Below, piece by piece: positions 48,690 through 60,382 of a stretch of DNA of 64,000 nt. A model generated the notes under the pieces. It searched no databases, was not told where the DNA came from, and saw only the letters and a list, made by a program, of their open reading frames with translations. Location of the stretch: the NCBI GenBank assembly GCA_030512335.1, contig JAULSU010000003.1, positions 2,294,001 through 2,358,000 of the forward strand, written 5' to 3'. Position 1 is the stretch's first letter; each line of letters opens with the position of its first letter. The translations under genes were made by a program, and so were the position numbers. Source of the stretch: Immersiella caudata. Its lineage: Eukaryota > Ascomycota > Sordariomycetes > Sordariales > Lasiosphaeriaceae.

Positions 48690-49686
48690 ATGCGCCGCAT
48701 CCCATCCACCCTCACCCACCTCTTAGCCCTCACTCTCCTCCTCACCACCATCGCCGCCAAACCAAAACCCAAAAACGCAATCCTCCTCTCCAGCGTAAGC
48801 CCCCCCCCTGCCCCTTCCCCCCAACGAAACCACACCATCAACTGACCCCATCCAGGTCCAATCCCTAACTCTCACCTCCTCCCGCCAAACCACACACCGC
48901 CGCGTCTCACCCATTCCCCAATTAAAATGTGTCTCCTCCCCTCGTCTCTGCCGGCTGTACACCATCCCCACCTTGCGCTGCACGAACCAAGGATCGTCGT
49001 ACTCCTCGGAGGACATTGAATGGGCATGTACCGCAGAATTGCCATCTACGCTTAAACTAGGCAGTACTGAGGTGATTTGCGAAGGGTATGATAGTCCTGA
49101 TGATCCGTACGTGTTGAAGGGGAGTTGTGGTGTGGAGTACCGGTTGGTGTTGACGGATGAGGGAGAGAGGGTTTATCCTGATCTTGCAGGGAAGGGGGGA
49201 GGGGGAGGGGGGTTCATGAGGACGGAGGAGGGCGAGGTGGACTGGGCGGGGGTGGTGTTTGGGGTGGTGTTCTTGGGCGTGTTGGTTTGGATGGTTGTGG
49301 GTGCTTGTACGGCAGGGGAGAGGAACCGGGGGGTTCCCAGGGGCGGGGGGGGGAGAAGACCAGGGGGCGGTGGTGGAGGACCCGGAGGGTGGGGAGGAGG
49401 ACCTGGTGGGTGGGATGATCCGCCGCCGCCGTATCCCGGGACGAAGCCATCTGGGGCCGGCGAGGGATGGAGACCCGGGTTCTGGACAGGACTTGCGGGA
49501 GGAGCTGCGGCTGGGTATATGGCTGGGAACAGGGGCAGAGATGACCAGCGGTATAACCAAGGCGGCAGTATGTGGGGAGGACGCAACAATGGCGGTAGCG
49601 GATGGGCTTCCGGGTCTGGATCATCAGGCTCGAGCTCGGGCGCACGACACGAAAGCACGGGATTCGGATCTACCAGTCGGCGATGA
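48690..49686 (+). CDS. SARAF: SARAF/TMEM66-like regulator of store-operated calcium entry
   Basis: Single-pass ER membrane protein. The animal homologue limits store-operated Ca2+ entry; fungi have the protein but its role there is unclear. Exons 48690-48794 and 48856-49686 (311 residues), with the intron at 48795-48855 (GTAAGC..ATCCAG). Seen: signal peptide (about 1-23); the luminal domain starting ILLSS|VQSLTLTSSRQTTHRRVSPIPQLKC, with conserved cysteines, YDSPDDPYVLKGSCGVEYRL; a transmembrane helix at about 163-185 (WAGVVFGVVFLGVLVWMVVGAC); and a Gly/Pro/Ser-rich cytosolic tail with a DDPPPPYPG motif. The luminal domain aligns by eye with human SARAF (PIPQLKCVGG, CEGYESSEDQYVLRGSCGLEY). Confidence 0.93.
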
Positions 49687-50072
49687 TCTCAACATAAAGT
49701 CGCTATTCGGCGTGCGTAATCGACAAATGTTTGTACAATATTTCCTACAGGTGGTCACGGGTATCTGCCACCGTTGCTATCCTGCCTCCCCTAATTGAAA
49801 CCTTTACCTAGCGCAAAGCAAGATGCTCCCCCGGTATTTCAGCTCTTCGGGAGTTCACATAAGGAAACTTCCCGACGTCTACCTTAGTCTCACACGAGTA
49901 TTGTACATCGCTTAAACTCCACACAGATAGCCCGGCTCCCTTTGGTCGCGGCTCGTCGCTGGCGTAGCATCCTCTAATGGATGCACGATGGTGGGGGGCC
50001 TTGTCGGACGGAGAACTCGACGCCCCCTACTTCTGGCATCCTGTTTTGGACACGGGGCTCATGTTGCTCCGC
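49687..50072. other. Convergent intergenic region SARAF / bre1
   Basis: 386 bases between facing 3' ends; no gene is seen. Confidence 0.5.
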
Positions 50073-52676
50073 CTACAGATGGCATGGCATGGCGTCGGAC
50101 CGGTCGAAAGCTTTGTTGCATGCTGGACACTTTCTCATGCGGTTGGCCAGCCTCGAGTCGACACAGTCGTTGCAGAATGCATGCCCGCACCCCTTCAACA
50201 TTGTGTTCTTGAAATTGGTCCTGCAAATAGAGCAGATAACCATGTTCTAAGTGAAAGTTAGCGCAATCTTCCACTGCCACGAAAGCGTCACTTACCCTGA
50301 GCGTCTCCTCCTCGTCAGAAGAGTTGTTCTGGCACTTGGTTTTCCAGTTATCACGGTCCTTTGTCAGTCCTTTGACACGCGCCTTCAACTTTTCCAGCTC
50401 GGTCTCGCACTCCATCATCTTCTCCTTCAAGGCCACCGAGCTAGAATCTTTGGATTTTACCAGGCTGCTGAGCTCCGAAATTTGCGCCCTTAGCGCCTCC
50501 ACTCTCCTGCTCAGATCTGTGTGCGCCACTTCCAGTCTCTTGTTTTCAGCCATAACCGATGTGTTGGACTGCTTCATGTCGGCAATCTGCTTCTCGAGAG
50601 AAGCAATCAACATCCGATTCTGCGTCTCCACTTCCTTGAGCTGAGATATAATCTCAGAGCTCTTGCCATTCTGAACCCGGAGTGTTCGTATTTCCGCTGT
50701 CCGAATGTCGGTGTCTTTCCGCACCGCAAAGTATTTCTGGTCAGCCTTCGCCTTCTCCGCCGTCAGGATAGTGACACGCTGCTCTAATGCGCTGAAATCC
50801 ATGACCTTCTTGTGCGCAAGGCCCATAGCCTTCTTGTACGATTTTTCCAGGAGGGGAAGTTCCTTGTTGATGGCCTCAAAGTCCTTTTCTAGTTTGACGT
50901 ATTTTTCCCGTAGCTCTTCTGGCGAGAGAGCCTCAAGGTCCGTTCGGGTATCAGACATTGTTGCGTCCTCGCTCGGTCGCAACCGCTCCAACTCCGTTTC
51001 CAATTCTGCTATCCGATCAGCCTTGGCCTCGACCAGTTCCTTCATCTGTGTTATTGCGGTCTTCTCCTCTGACTCCGCTGCCTTGCGCATAGCCAGTTCT
51101 GCCGTGAGCTCGTCCCTGGCTGAGCGAATGCGGGTGAGATCCTGGTCCTTCTGTGCTATCTGCTCCTCCAGCTCCAAGGTCACAGTCTGCGCCTCGCTCT
51201 CCAACTGGACTCGGTAGGCAGTTCTCTCGGCGCGTAGCCTCTCCGCATCCTCGCGCAATTCCTTGTTAGTGGCTTGGAGGTGATTGATCCGCTTGATTAG
51301 ATCCTCGTTTTGAAGCTTGAATTGCTTGAAGACCTCGGTCCGCGCGTAGTCCTCGTCCGTTACGGTCTCTTTTTTGGCTTTGAATGTCGAGTTCTCCTCT
51401 TGCAGGGCCTTCAGCTCGGACATGGCCGCTTCCAGCTGCTCTTTCAGCTTCGCCATGACTGCAACGGCTTCCTGGTGTTGCAACTTGAGCTCTTCACTAT
51501 CGCCATTCGTCGAACTCATAGGGGTGCCGTTCCCATCGGCTGCTGTTGCCCGCGTGGATGCTCCCGCTAGAGCTTGCTGCTCCAACTTCTGAACCTGCGC
51601 GCTTCGAGTGCGATCCAGTTTGCGCTCGGCCTTCACAACCTTGAGTGTTGCCGTGTCGAGCTGCTCAGAGAGCGATGAGTTCTCGGATTCTAACCGGTCG
51701 AGTTTCACTGTCAGTTCCTTCTGGGTGGCCAGGAGGGCCTTGACCTGCGACTCCAGCTGCACTACTTCGGGCTTTACCTCGCCCCGTGTGTGGTGTAGTC
51801 GCTCGAAAAGTTTGTTCACCGTTGAGGTAAGCACCTTGGCCTTGTCGCCAAGATGGCGTTGAAAGTCCTTGCTGTCCTTGAACGAAAGCGCGGACTTCGA
51901 TATTGGTTCTACCATTGTCAGGGCCATATTCGCGACAAACAGTTGGGGTACGGTACCTGGATAGCTCGAGGATTTCGCGTCGCCTGTAACTAGGAGCTCG
52001 ATTTCTTGGAGCAATTGCAGAACCCAGGCGTCAATCACTCGGATATGATCATCATGGTCGACGGATTTCTTCTCCAGGTCCTGAAGTTTTGTTTCCAAGG
52101 CGCTCTTTTCTCTCTTGTATTCAAGCATTTGCCGATATATGGCGCCTTTTTGATACTCCTACCATCCCAAACAGAGTCAGCCACGAATTCCTCCATTAAT
52201 AGCCTATGCCTGAGCGAGGGCCAGTGTGCAGCGCGGCGAAGAGACAGGGCGGTGATCTTGGGGAATAGGGAGGTATTGAAAAGAGAGAAGACCCTGGGAG
52301 CTGAGCATGCTGTTACCAGCAAGCCGCGCATTAGCAACGGTCAAGGCGAGCACCCCTGCGACAAGATTGTCCATACGGCTAGTCGCCAATACGACAGATG
52401 TCGCAGTCGACAATTGCTCGACGGTGAACCAAGAGCAGACGGCGTCGGGGCACGCGCTCGATCGAAGCGGGCGGGGAGGGTGGTAGGCGGGCGAGATAAG
52501 GCAGGCGGGCAGGCGAACGGCCTCCCTTCGCGTTCAAGACTCACCTCAATCCAGGTCTCCTCTTTGGCGTCGCCGGCATCGTCCTTGCTTTTGCTGCTAC
52601 CATTTACGGCCTGTCGCTTGCTCGGCGGCGCGCCATCGTCGACCGCGTTGGACGCGGGTCTCTTCCTGTCCTCCAT
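50073..52676 (-). CDS. bre1: Bre1 E3 ligase for histone H2B monoubiquitination
   Basis: Works with the E2 Rad6 to ubiquitinate H2B in chromatin. Exons 52676-52545, 52158-50296, 50246-50073 (722 residues). The N-terminus MEDRKRPASNAVDDGAPPSKRQAVNG is family-typical. Exon 2 encodes almost continuous coiled coil starting EYQKGAIYRQMLEYKREK. The final exon encodes a complete C3HC4 RING (CSIC, CGHAFC, CVDS, CPAC) ending AFDRSDAMPCHL. Intron 2 (50295-50247, GTAAGT..ACTTAG) is needed: without it the frame enters a meaningless tail. Intron 1 (52544-52159, 386 nt, GTGAGT..GGTAG) is the longest intron in the window. Its donor and the frame WIE|EYQK are well supported. Confidence 0.93.
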
Positions 52677-53537
52677 CTTGAAGGTGGCAGGATGAGGCAA
52701 AGACGGCGAAGTGGCAATCGGCATCAGAAAAGGCCTCGGGCAGGCTGCGAAAAGTGCGGGAAATGCAAAATGGAGCAAACAGACGCCCTAAATAAAAGTG
52801 GCTCGATCTATCCGCGTCGGCGACCACCACAGAAAGGCGAAAGGGGGATGAAAGAGCGTGCGGGTTTGGGGCTTTGAAAGAGAGGAGAGAGGAGCCGGGT
52901 CTGATGAGCGTGCGAGTTGACCAAGCAAAGCCATTTCGAAGATTGAGGATGGCGCTAAACCGCTTTAGTGCTAGCAACTGCTTATTGGCAAAGCCCCAGC
53001 TGGTTGCAAGATTGCACATCGCGGGGTGCCTCTGTTCTGTTCGGATGACATCGTCAGGCCGACTTGTCACCAAACAAACGGCAGTTCTGTGGGTAGAATT
53101 CAGATAGGCTACCGCTAACCTCAGATCCCGGGGCAGCAAAGAAGGCTTTCAGATGCACAGAGTTCTTGCATCTGACTTCTGACGAGGCCAGAGGTAGTTT
53201 CACGACAGGGACGCGTCGTTTCCCTTGTATCCACTCTTAACGAGCAGGGTACCCGAGAAAGTGGGGTTTGAAAGTTACTGATGTTCGAGAAGTTCAGCCT
53301 TCTTGCATTCAACCCCTCGACACAACCTCTATTGGCTCTCTCTTTTTTCGATAGGGCCACTCGGATATTCCGCCCCTCACCGACTACCTGCCTGCGTCGA
53401 GGAGTTTGACACGACCGTTGGAGGCATTCCTAGACTGGAGCTCTAGATTTGCGCAATAAAGAATGGTTGTCTGCCTCGCGTGCAACACCACAGACGAGAG
53501 CGAATCGTAGGCTGCAGCGACTGCCGTAACATTCAAG
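52677..53537. promoter_or_regulatory. Divergent promoter region bre1 / bdp1
   Basis: About 860 bases between two divergent starts. No gene is recognised. A short upstream exon of bdp1 cannot be excluded. Confidence 0.45.
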
Positions 53538-55412
53538 ATGTTGAAAATAAAGACCGGCTTCAAGCCAAAGGTCCCCCGCCGGAACGCTCCAACACCTGGG
53601 TCGCAGGATCCTGGGCGCATCTCCGAGACCCCAGCGCCAACTACATCTCAATCTCAACCTCTGCCCAGCCCATCTCCGGCACCGTCCTCGACTGACAAGA
53701 GGTCCCAAGTTCCCGAGGTACCTACCGCACCGGAGCCCGAGCCAGAGCAGAATTCCACGAAGCCAGCTGCACGGAGACGAATTGTTGATAAGCCCTTCAC
53801 AGAGTCCAGCGCAGCAGACGCATCCATCCCCAACAACACTCCAGCAGAGACACCTGCAGTACAGCAACCACAGGCCCCCGAGCAGCTGCCATCTACAGAA
53901 CAGCCGCCTCCCAATCAGAGCGTCCCGGTAAGGGAGAAGGCCGCTGCTGCGCCGGTGACAACAGCAGTTACACCTCACCTCGCCCTCACTTCTATCCTAC
54001 CTACACCTCCCGAAACTGGCGGGGGCACTGGCGGTTCCAGCTCGGCGCTTCCAGCACAGAGTGGTAGCACACAGCAGGCCCTAACTAAGATTCGTTTACG
54101 GAGGACACGAGCGTCGAACTCTCAAGATGAGGTTGTGCAAACGGCCACCCCAGCTCCATCGGGTGCTAGGAGTGATGAGGCCCATCCGAGTGCCCATGCG
54201 GCCCCCGAGGGTGAAGTCCAGGCTGCTGAATCGGCTGCGGCTCCAGAATCTACAGCACCGCGAGGGCGGAAGCGCAATGCAAGATCTACCCCAATTGGTG
54301 GGGATACTGATACCAGCCAGACGGAGAGCTCTACGGCTCCCAAGAAGAAGCCTCGCGTAGCCAGAAGGGCCGCTCCTCTTCCGGGCGAGGAGGGCTATCA
54401 GACAGCTGCAGAGAAGCGCACCGCTGCCACAAGCAAGCGAGGTCAGAAGCGCAAGTCACAAGGGGCGGAAGGAGATACAACAGAAACCGGCGGAGATGCG
54501 AGTGACGCCCAGCCGAAACGAAAATCCTCACGCCTACAACGCGAGCCAACACCTGAAGACGCCGAGAACGTGGAGATCGACAGAACGCAAGTCAAGATGG
54601 CAGATCTCATCAAGGACATGCGCGTTGGCAAGAAATTCAGCCTTCACGATGAGCTTATGGAGCGCCAGCGGAAGAAGCGCCAGAAGAAAAAGGTCCAGGA
54701 GGACGAAGCCGCAGAGAAGACAGACACCCCAGCAGAAGCTGCCGCCAAGGAAGGCACTGCCGAACCCGAAGGCCGCACCAGCGCCCTCGCCCCGGTCGGC
54801 GAGACATATCAAGTGATCGACGGAGTCATCGTCGTCGACCAGCGCTCTCTCCAGGTCAATCGGCACGCGCGCGCAGCACAAGAAGCAGGCGCTCTTGAGG
54901 AGCACGAGGAAAACGAGTTCACCCACCACACAACCTCCGCCACCTACCTCCGGCGCAACATGCGCCCTCAACAATGGACCGATGAGGAAACGGACAAGTT
55001 CTTTAGGGCCCTGTCCATGTTCGGCACCGACTTCGAGACCATTGCCCGTATGTTCCCCGGCAAGCAGCGCAAACACATCAAGCTCAAATTCAACCGCGAG
55101 GAGCGTTCCGCTCCGGCACGCATCCAGGCCGCGCTGGTCGGCCAGAAGACCGTCGGTATGGACATGGAGGAGTACAAGCGTCACACCGGCAGCGAGTATG
55201 AGACCGCGGAGGCCATTTACGCTGAGCAGAAGCGGGCTGAGGAGGAGTTCGAGGCGCAACAGAAGGCTATTCAGCAAGCCAAAGAGGAGGAGGCCCGGAA
55301 GCGGGCCGAGGAATTGTTTGGCAACAAAAATAAGGAGGGTGACGAAGCCGAAGGGGGGAAGAAGAAGAAGGGTCGAGGACGGAAAGCAAAGACGGTTGAG
55401 GCTGTCTGGTAG
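53538..55412 (+). CDS. bdp1: TFIIIB subunit B'' (Bdp1)
   Basis: Subunit of the RNA polymerase III initiation factor TFIIIB; needed for tRNA and 5S transcription. Single exon, 624 residues from the ATG at 53538. Seen: the short basic start LKIKTGFKPKVPRR; about 330 residues of Pro/Ala/Thr-rich disorder; the extended segment before the SANT domain with MADLIKDMRVGKKFSLHDELMERQRKKRQKKK in part; then the SANT/Myb domain at about residues 471-525 (NMRPQQWTDEETDKFFRAL, FGTDFETIARMFPGKQRKHIKLKFNREER in part). A Lys-rich helical tail follows (KRAEELFGNK.. GRGRKAK). The N-terminal start is less certain than the rest. Confidence 0.9.
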   Translation: MLKIKTGFKPKVPRRNAPTPGSQDPGRISETPAPTTSQSQPLPSPSPAPSSTDKRSQVPEVPTAPEPEPEQNSTKPAARRRIVDKPFTESSAADASIPNNTPAETPAVQQPQAPEQLPSTEQPPPNQSVPVREKAAAAPVTTAVTPHLALTSILPTPPETGGGTGGSSSALPAQSGSTQQALTKIRLRRTRASNSQDEVVQTATPAPSGARSDEAHPSAHAAPEGEVQAAESAAAPESTAPRGRKRNARSTPIGGDTDTSQTESSTAPKKKPRVARRAAPLPGEEGYQTAAEKRTAATSKRGQKRKSQGAEGDTTETGGDASDAQPKRKSSRLQREPTPEDAENVEIDRTQVKMADLIKDMRVGKKFSLHDELMERQRKKRQKKKVQEDEAAEKTDTPAEAAAKEGTAEPEGRTSALAPVGETYQVIDGVIVVDQRSLQVNRHARAAQEAGALEEHEENEFTHHTTSATYLRRNMRPQQWTDEETDKFFRALSMFGTDFETIARMFPGKQRKHIKLKFNREERSAPARIQAALVGQKTVGMDMEEYKRHTGSEYETAEAIYAEQKRAEEEFEAQQKAIQQAKEEEARKRAEELFGNKNKEGDEAEGGKKKKGRGRKAKTVEAVW

Positions 55413-56291
55413 ACTTCTAGACGACTTCTCACAAGCGTTGTAAGGGTATAGATGCTGGCGGAGAATAATCCGCTGGCTGGTTTTGGGGATTTGGTTGTTT
55501 TTCAAGCTTCGCACTGCAAGGTTGGAGAAGCGGGGGCGGGAGGCGAAAACGGGGAATTTTGGGCTGGGGATTCAAGGAACAAAGGCCATGATACCCTTTT
55601 CTCTACTGAGCTGGTATACTACAAAGTTAACCATGCCGAGGCCATACAGCGAATTGTCAGCATATTTCACCACAACCCAGATTATTTGTGACGTGAGGTT
55701 AGCGCAAAGCTGCCACTCAACAGGATATAATACACACTCGCTCACGGGGGGTGGTTTACCAAAGCTCATCCATTTTTGGTGGGGGAAAAACAGAAGCGCT
55801 CAAAATCCATTCCTAATATTCTTTTCCCGCTACCTTCCCCAACCGTAGTGGTCCTGCAATCACCACCTTCCCGACCCTGATTGTACCCCCAATCCACGCT
55901 GTTGAATATGAAGAGGGCTGACGGAAGGCCAATCAAGTCGAATGCGAGTAGGACATGATCCTTGAGATGCCGCCAATTGTGGCAACCGGCCCAATCTTAT
56001 CCATTCATCGACAAAGAAAGACGCCATCTTACCCATCCCCATCATTCGTCCTGTACCACCATCCCAACCTGTCGCGAGACAGAACCAAGCACGCACGGCC
56101 CAAAGGTCCCAAGAGAAAAATCGGGGACCAAGCACCCGCAAGTTGAACCATCTTCCCCACGCTGTCTCATGCATCATCAAGGGCCACCAACCGGACCCCA
56201 AGCAGCAGGCAACGTGAAAGTAACCAGGCGGCTTTGAGTAAAGAGTAAAGAACAAACGAACGAAGCGGTCAAGCATCGAAAATTATGACCC
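55413..56291. other. Convergent intergenic region bdp1 / rad23
   Basis: About 880 bases between facing 3' ends. No gene is recognised; short open frames only. Confidence 0.5.
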
Positions 56292-57908
56292 CTACTGGAG
56301 GTTGCCCGCATCATCATCATCTGGCTGGTCGAATAGGAAGTTTGCGGCCAATTCCTCATTCTTGTCACACGCAAAGTACGCTTGAACAGCCTGGTCTTGG
56401 GTGAACCCGAGACGTACAAGTCTCTCAATGGCATCGCGTTCCTCCTCGGTAACAGAGATCTGGTGTGCGCCCGGGGGAAGCGGTGCATCGTCTTCTCCGG
56501 CCGTCTCGCTCAGAAGCGTCAGGAATTGCTCGGGATTTTGCGAGATGAGTTGAGCAAGCTGGGGGTTGCCGGCACTCAGCTGTGTAAGAATCGGCTCGAG
56601 CATCTGTGGTTGTTGTTGAACAACTTGACGAAGCTGTTGAAACTGGGCGTTGTGTCGAAGGAAATCGAGGTTCCCGAGGCTCTGTTGCTGACCCGCAGCG
56701 GCCGCGGCAACAGCGGCAGCAGCAGCCGCGCCAGCACCACCAGAGCGGCCACCGGAACCGCGACCTTGTTGAGCAGCGAGGTCGAAAAGGTTCACATCTC
56801 CATCATCATCGACAGCGCCAGCGGTGGCAGCCTCGGGCTGAGCCGCCGGGGCGCGGGCAGGTGCTTGCTGAGCCTGCAAATTCTCGGGAATACCCTAACC
56901 CAACAGGCTCATTAGATCTTGTCATACCAAGTTTGATAGCTCTGAAGACGTACCGTCAGAAGGTACTCAACCGCACGCTCTGGGTTATAGAAGGCAGCGC
57001 GCATCGCAGCGTCGATCTGCGATCTCTCGAAACCCATGGCCTCCATGTTTGCGATGGCCTCAGCACGTTGCTCACCAACAGCCAGGGCATTGGCATCCAG
57101 AGGAGCGGCAGCATCAGCCGGCGCAGTACGCGATGGGGTTGGTGTGACAGGAGCGGCAGCGGCAGGAGCGGCAGCCTGAGCAGGGGCAGCCGGTGGCGCC
57201 GGAGTCGAAGCGGGAGCCTGAGCCGGAGTAGCAGGCGGGGCAGCCGATGAGCTCTCGGCCGCGGGTGCGGGTGCGGGCTTGGGCTGTGGTTGAGCCTCCT
57301 GTCAGTTTCCAACACGTCACTTTCCCTGCCTTCTCTATCGTTGATCTCGTACCTTGTTCACGACACACACCACGAAACCCTTCTCCTCAATCTTATAGGA
57401 CTCGACAGTCTTGTCATCTGCCAGGATTTTTCCTTTTGCAAGCTGTCAGCTGATCGCCCCGCAACCTCGACGATATCCAAGCCTCGGCACCCACCAGAGT
57501 AGATCAGCTTTTGGAGCTTTGGGTCCCATCCCCGCTCCTCCTGAATCTTGGCCTTGACGGAAGAGACCTAGTTTTCGTGAGCATCGAGGTCGATACAGAG
57601 TTGGAATAGTTGGGCGCCGGCAGAACAGTGGCACAACACCAGAAATTGGTGGCGGGTGGGTTGAGAGCGGCGGCGATGAGGGGTAACCTACGAGGTCGGT
57701 GGGCTCGACATCGAGAACGAACTTCTGCTGCTTCAGATCCTAACTCGTGAAAGTCGGTGATTAGCATGGCGAAAATGGTAGCGACCCTGGTCGGCGCAAC
57801 GCGCCGCTGGAGAAGCAGTTGGAGGCAGGGAGAGCAAGCAGGCGACCCTCATGGCAGCTGCGATGCCCGATTGCGGGGGAATGGACCAACCTTGAACGTC
57901 ACCTTCAT
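56292..57908 (-). CDS. rad23: Rad23 ubiquitin-receptor / nucleotide excision repair protein
   Basis: Shuttles ubiquitinated proteins to the proteasome and stabilises the XPC/Rad4 damage-recognition factor. Six exons: 57908-57891 (18 nt), 57739-57692, 57567-57495, 57432-57353, 57298-56954, 56894-56292; 388 residues. Order: ubiquitin-like domain (1 to about 74; MKVTFK|DLKQQKFVLDVEPTDL|VSSVKAKIQEERGW..KLIYSG|KILADDKTV); an Ala/Pro-rich linker; UBA1 (about 151-188, EAMGFERSQIDAAMRAAFYNPERAVEYLL in part); a Gly/Ala linker; the XPC-binding region (about 265-317, LDFLRHNAQFQQLRQ, PQLAQLISQNPEQFL); and UBA2 (about 338-378, IERLVRLGFTQDQAVQAYFAC). Every join keeps frame and uses GT..AG. The first exon carries only six codons, with intron 1 using donor GTTGGT. 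Confidence 0.94.
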
Positions 57909-58909
57909 CGTGGCGATTTAGGGCAGCAAACGACTGCCGTGTGCTGATATGGGTGATGATGTTCCTTGGTTCGGTGCAGTGAGGAGATGCAAGAAGCCGA
58001 ACTGAAGCTCGATTGTGGTCGAGGCGCAGGATGGGGGGAAGGTAGTTAATTATTTGTGAGTCTGTGGCGAAAGGCAGCAGCCAACCTTGCTTGGAAGGTG
58101 CAGCGGTTGTTTGAGGCGGAGAATTGGGGAGAGCTGCGCGGCAGCTTGTCGCCTGGCAAGTTGCCCCACTTCGGGTCAGCCTCACAGCGAAAGAGGCTTC
58201 TTCCTCTGCCTAACCATCCATCTGAGGTGTCAGCCAACTGCCGGGCGCCGTTGAATGTTCACAAGCCATCTTGACCCATTGGGCTCGATAAGACAAGTCA
58301 CATTACATGAAAGCTTCCCGTGAGTTCGATGGCGGCCATACCTTACCGGCAATGCAAGGGATACCTTCTCTAGACGTCTTTCTGGAATTTGTTCAAGGCG
58401 AGCTTGATTCAATCCTGGCTTCTCACAAAGCCAGCCAAACATTAATGCCGCAAGCGGAGATATTCCGCGAGACTTCATCGCTGCGTTGTCATCACTTATG
58501 AGACAGCGGCCTTTCAAGGTTTCCAGACCCCCGAACCAGCAGAGTTCCCACTACATGGCAAGCTGAAGTTTTTAGGTTGCTCCCTGGCCTTGTCGCTCTG
58601 TCGGGGTCATACCACCTTATTCAACAGCAGCAGAAACGAAGTCCCATCAATGCTAATGGATTCTATTTTGACTTGCAAAAATCCGCCTACCATGGCCACA
58701 CCTGTCATGAGAATTCTTTATCCTCTTGGCCACGAGACAACGCCGCGCTAAGGTATCATAAAAAGCGAAACTCCCCTCTGCCCCACCCGGCTACCCAAAG
58801 TCATCATAATAAAAATTAAACATGATCGTCGTGTGCCTTTTGGCTCATAGTTTTATCCTTAAGCGCATGACGGAAGACACTATCACATCGCCATCACCAG
58901 AGGACCACA
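57909..58909. other. rad23 upstream region and 3' flank of membrane gene
   Basis: 1.0 kb between two minus-strand genes; contains the rad23 promoter. The AT-rich stretch near 58.58-58.88 kb is consistent with the 3' UTR of the next gene. No gene is seen. Confidence 0.5.
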
Positions 58910-60382
58910 TCATAACATCCCCCTCCCGCGCGACTCCTCGCCGTGAGAAGTCTTGGCCCTCCGATTGGTGTAGCCCGAAAAGCTGGTCCGGCAGCCGGCA
59001 CTGAGAATCCACTCTGGGATTGGCGGTGTCATTTTTCTCTCCGTGCCGTCGGCCGGGACCTGCAGTTCGTCCTCCTCCTCCTCTCGGAACTCTGGCGAGC
59101 TGCTGCCCGGCCTCCGAGGGAATGAGTCAAACGAACCTTGCTGGCTCAACGGGCTCGGCACCGTCGGGAGACTGCCGCTTCGCATCCGCGTCAACGTGCG
59201 AATGCTGGCTCGGTCAGAAAGAACTTGGCCGCCATTGGGAGCCGCAACGACAACAGTCCCAGGGGTGGCTGTCGGCGGTGGTGTAGGCGAATCTGATCGG
59301 AACAGCGGGTGGATGTGCGATTCGCTGTGGCTTGGCTGTTGCGTGAGACGGCCCCGTTGTTGTCCTGGGCCCAATTGCGAGGGACTGGGGCTGAAACTTC
59401 GGCTCCTCCGCCTTGAACGCGGCGGCGGCAGCTCAAAATCGAGCGGTGTACCGGGGCTGGGGCTCCTGCTGGTGGTTGGGCTAGCTGGTATAGTCTCTAA
59501 GAAACGACCTTGTGGGGTGGGCGATGTTTGCAGAACTGTCTGTCGGTTCTGCGGGTCGACTGCTGAAGTATCCCAGGAGTCAAAGCCATCCTCGACCGTG
59601 CTCGGTCGCTGATCATTGAGGTACAAGGAATCAAGCGAGCCCGTCAGCCGGCGAGATGATCGCTGGCTTCCGGGAAGCAGCTTCGTCTTTGACGAGATAG
59701 GGTGGGCAACATTGGAAAGCGAGGAGCGAATCGAGCTCATGGTTTCGCTTACTGAGCGGCCTCCGCTGGACCCGGGAGGACTCCTGGATTCCATCGACAC
59801 GCTACCACGAAGTTTGCTACCGGGTGGGCTCGTCTTATGGTACGCGATAGATTTGACCTCATGGCGAGGCGTCCGGCGACCGTCCTCCGCGGACTGTGCA
59901 GAAAGACGTCCGTCTTGGTTATAAAAGCGGCTGGCGACAAAGTGGAACACCAAAAAAACGAGTTGGGTAGCGAAGGCCAACCCCAGAGTGACGGAAGATC
60001 CGACCAGGAAGTTGGGAACCTTCGAACCAAGGATGGTGGTGGGGCCTTCAGCGTGTGTGTTGCTAAGGCACACCAGGTGAGAAACGGACAGTGCGGCTGC
60101 AACGGTGCACAGAAAGAGCCCGATGCCAAACCACACGCTGGTGAAATTCTTCAGGAGGGCGAGCCAGGGCCATGCCACAAGATATGAAGAGGTGATGGCG
60201 GATACGAATACAAGAACAGCAGCTTCGAGTATCGCGGCAACGATAGCTGTGACCCTGACGGCCGAACTTGGGTTGGGATTTGTCAGTGAATGGGCGAGAA
60301 TGACGTGAATCAATAAGATGGCCGTGGTCGGAAGGATTGCGAGCGCACCCAGCCCTGCTGGGAGAGTCCGGGGGATCACCAT
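58910..60382 (-). CDS. Predicted four-TM membrane protein with long disordered tail
   Basis: Not recognised beyond a fungal conserved-hypothetical type. Single exon, 490 residues from the ATG at 60382. Four hydrophobic segments lie in the first 150 residues: about 10-30 (LGALAILPTTAILLIHVILAH), 43-66, 84-106 and 126-150, with short loops. From about residue 155 the protein is hydrophilic and disordered, rich in Ser, Pro and Arg with many SP/SPSP and RRSRSFS motifs, probably cytosolic and phosphorylated. It contains an acidic patch EEEEDELQ near the end and a basic C-terminus. The tetraspan-plus-tail layout suggests a plasma- or endo-membrane scaffold, but nothing more specific is supported. 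Confidence 0.8.
   Translation of the reverse strand: MVIPRTLPAGLGALAILPTTAILLIHVILAHSLTNPNPSSAVRVTAIVAAILEAAVLVFVSAITSSYLVAWPWLALLKNFTSVWFGIGLFLCTVAAALSVSHLVCLSNTHAEGPTTILGSKVPNFLVGSSVTLGLAFATQLVFLVFHFVASRFYNQDGRLSAQSAEDGRRTPRHEVKSIAYHKTSPPGSKLRGSVSMESRSPPGSSGGRSVSETMSSIRSSLSNVAHPISSKTKLLPGSQRSSRRLTGSLDSLYLNDQRPSTVEDGFDSWDTSAVDPQNRQTVLQTSPTPQGRFLETIPASPTTSRSPSPGTPLDFELPPPRSRRRSRSFSPSPSQLGPGQQRGRLTQQPSHSESHIHPLFRSDSPTPPPTATPGTVVVAAPNGGQVLSDRASIRTLTRMRSGSLPTVPSPLSQQGSFDSFPRRPGSSSPEFREEEEDELQVPADGTERKMTPPIPEWILSAGCRTSFSGYTNRRAKTSHGEESRGRGML

Noticed and set aside
54534..55514. 326-codon open frame opposite bdp1
   Set aside because: Antisense to the SANT-domain part of bdp1, no motif of its own, composition mirrors the sense codons.
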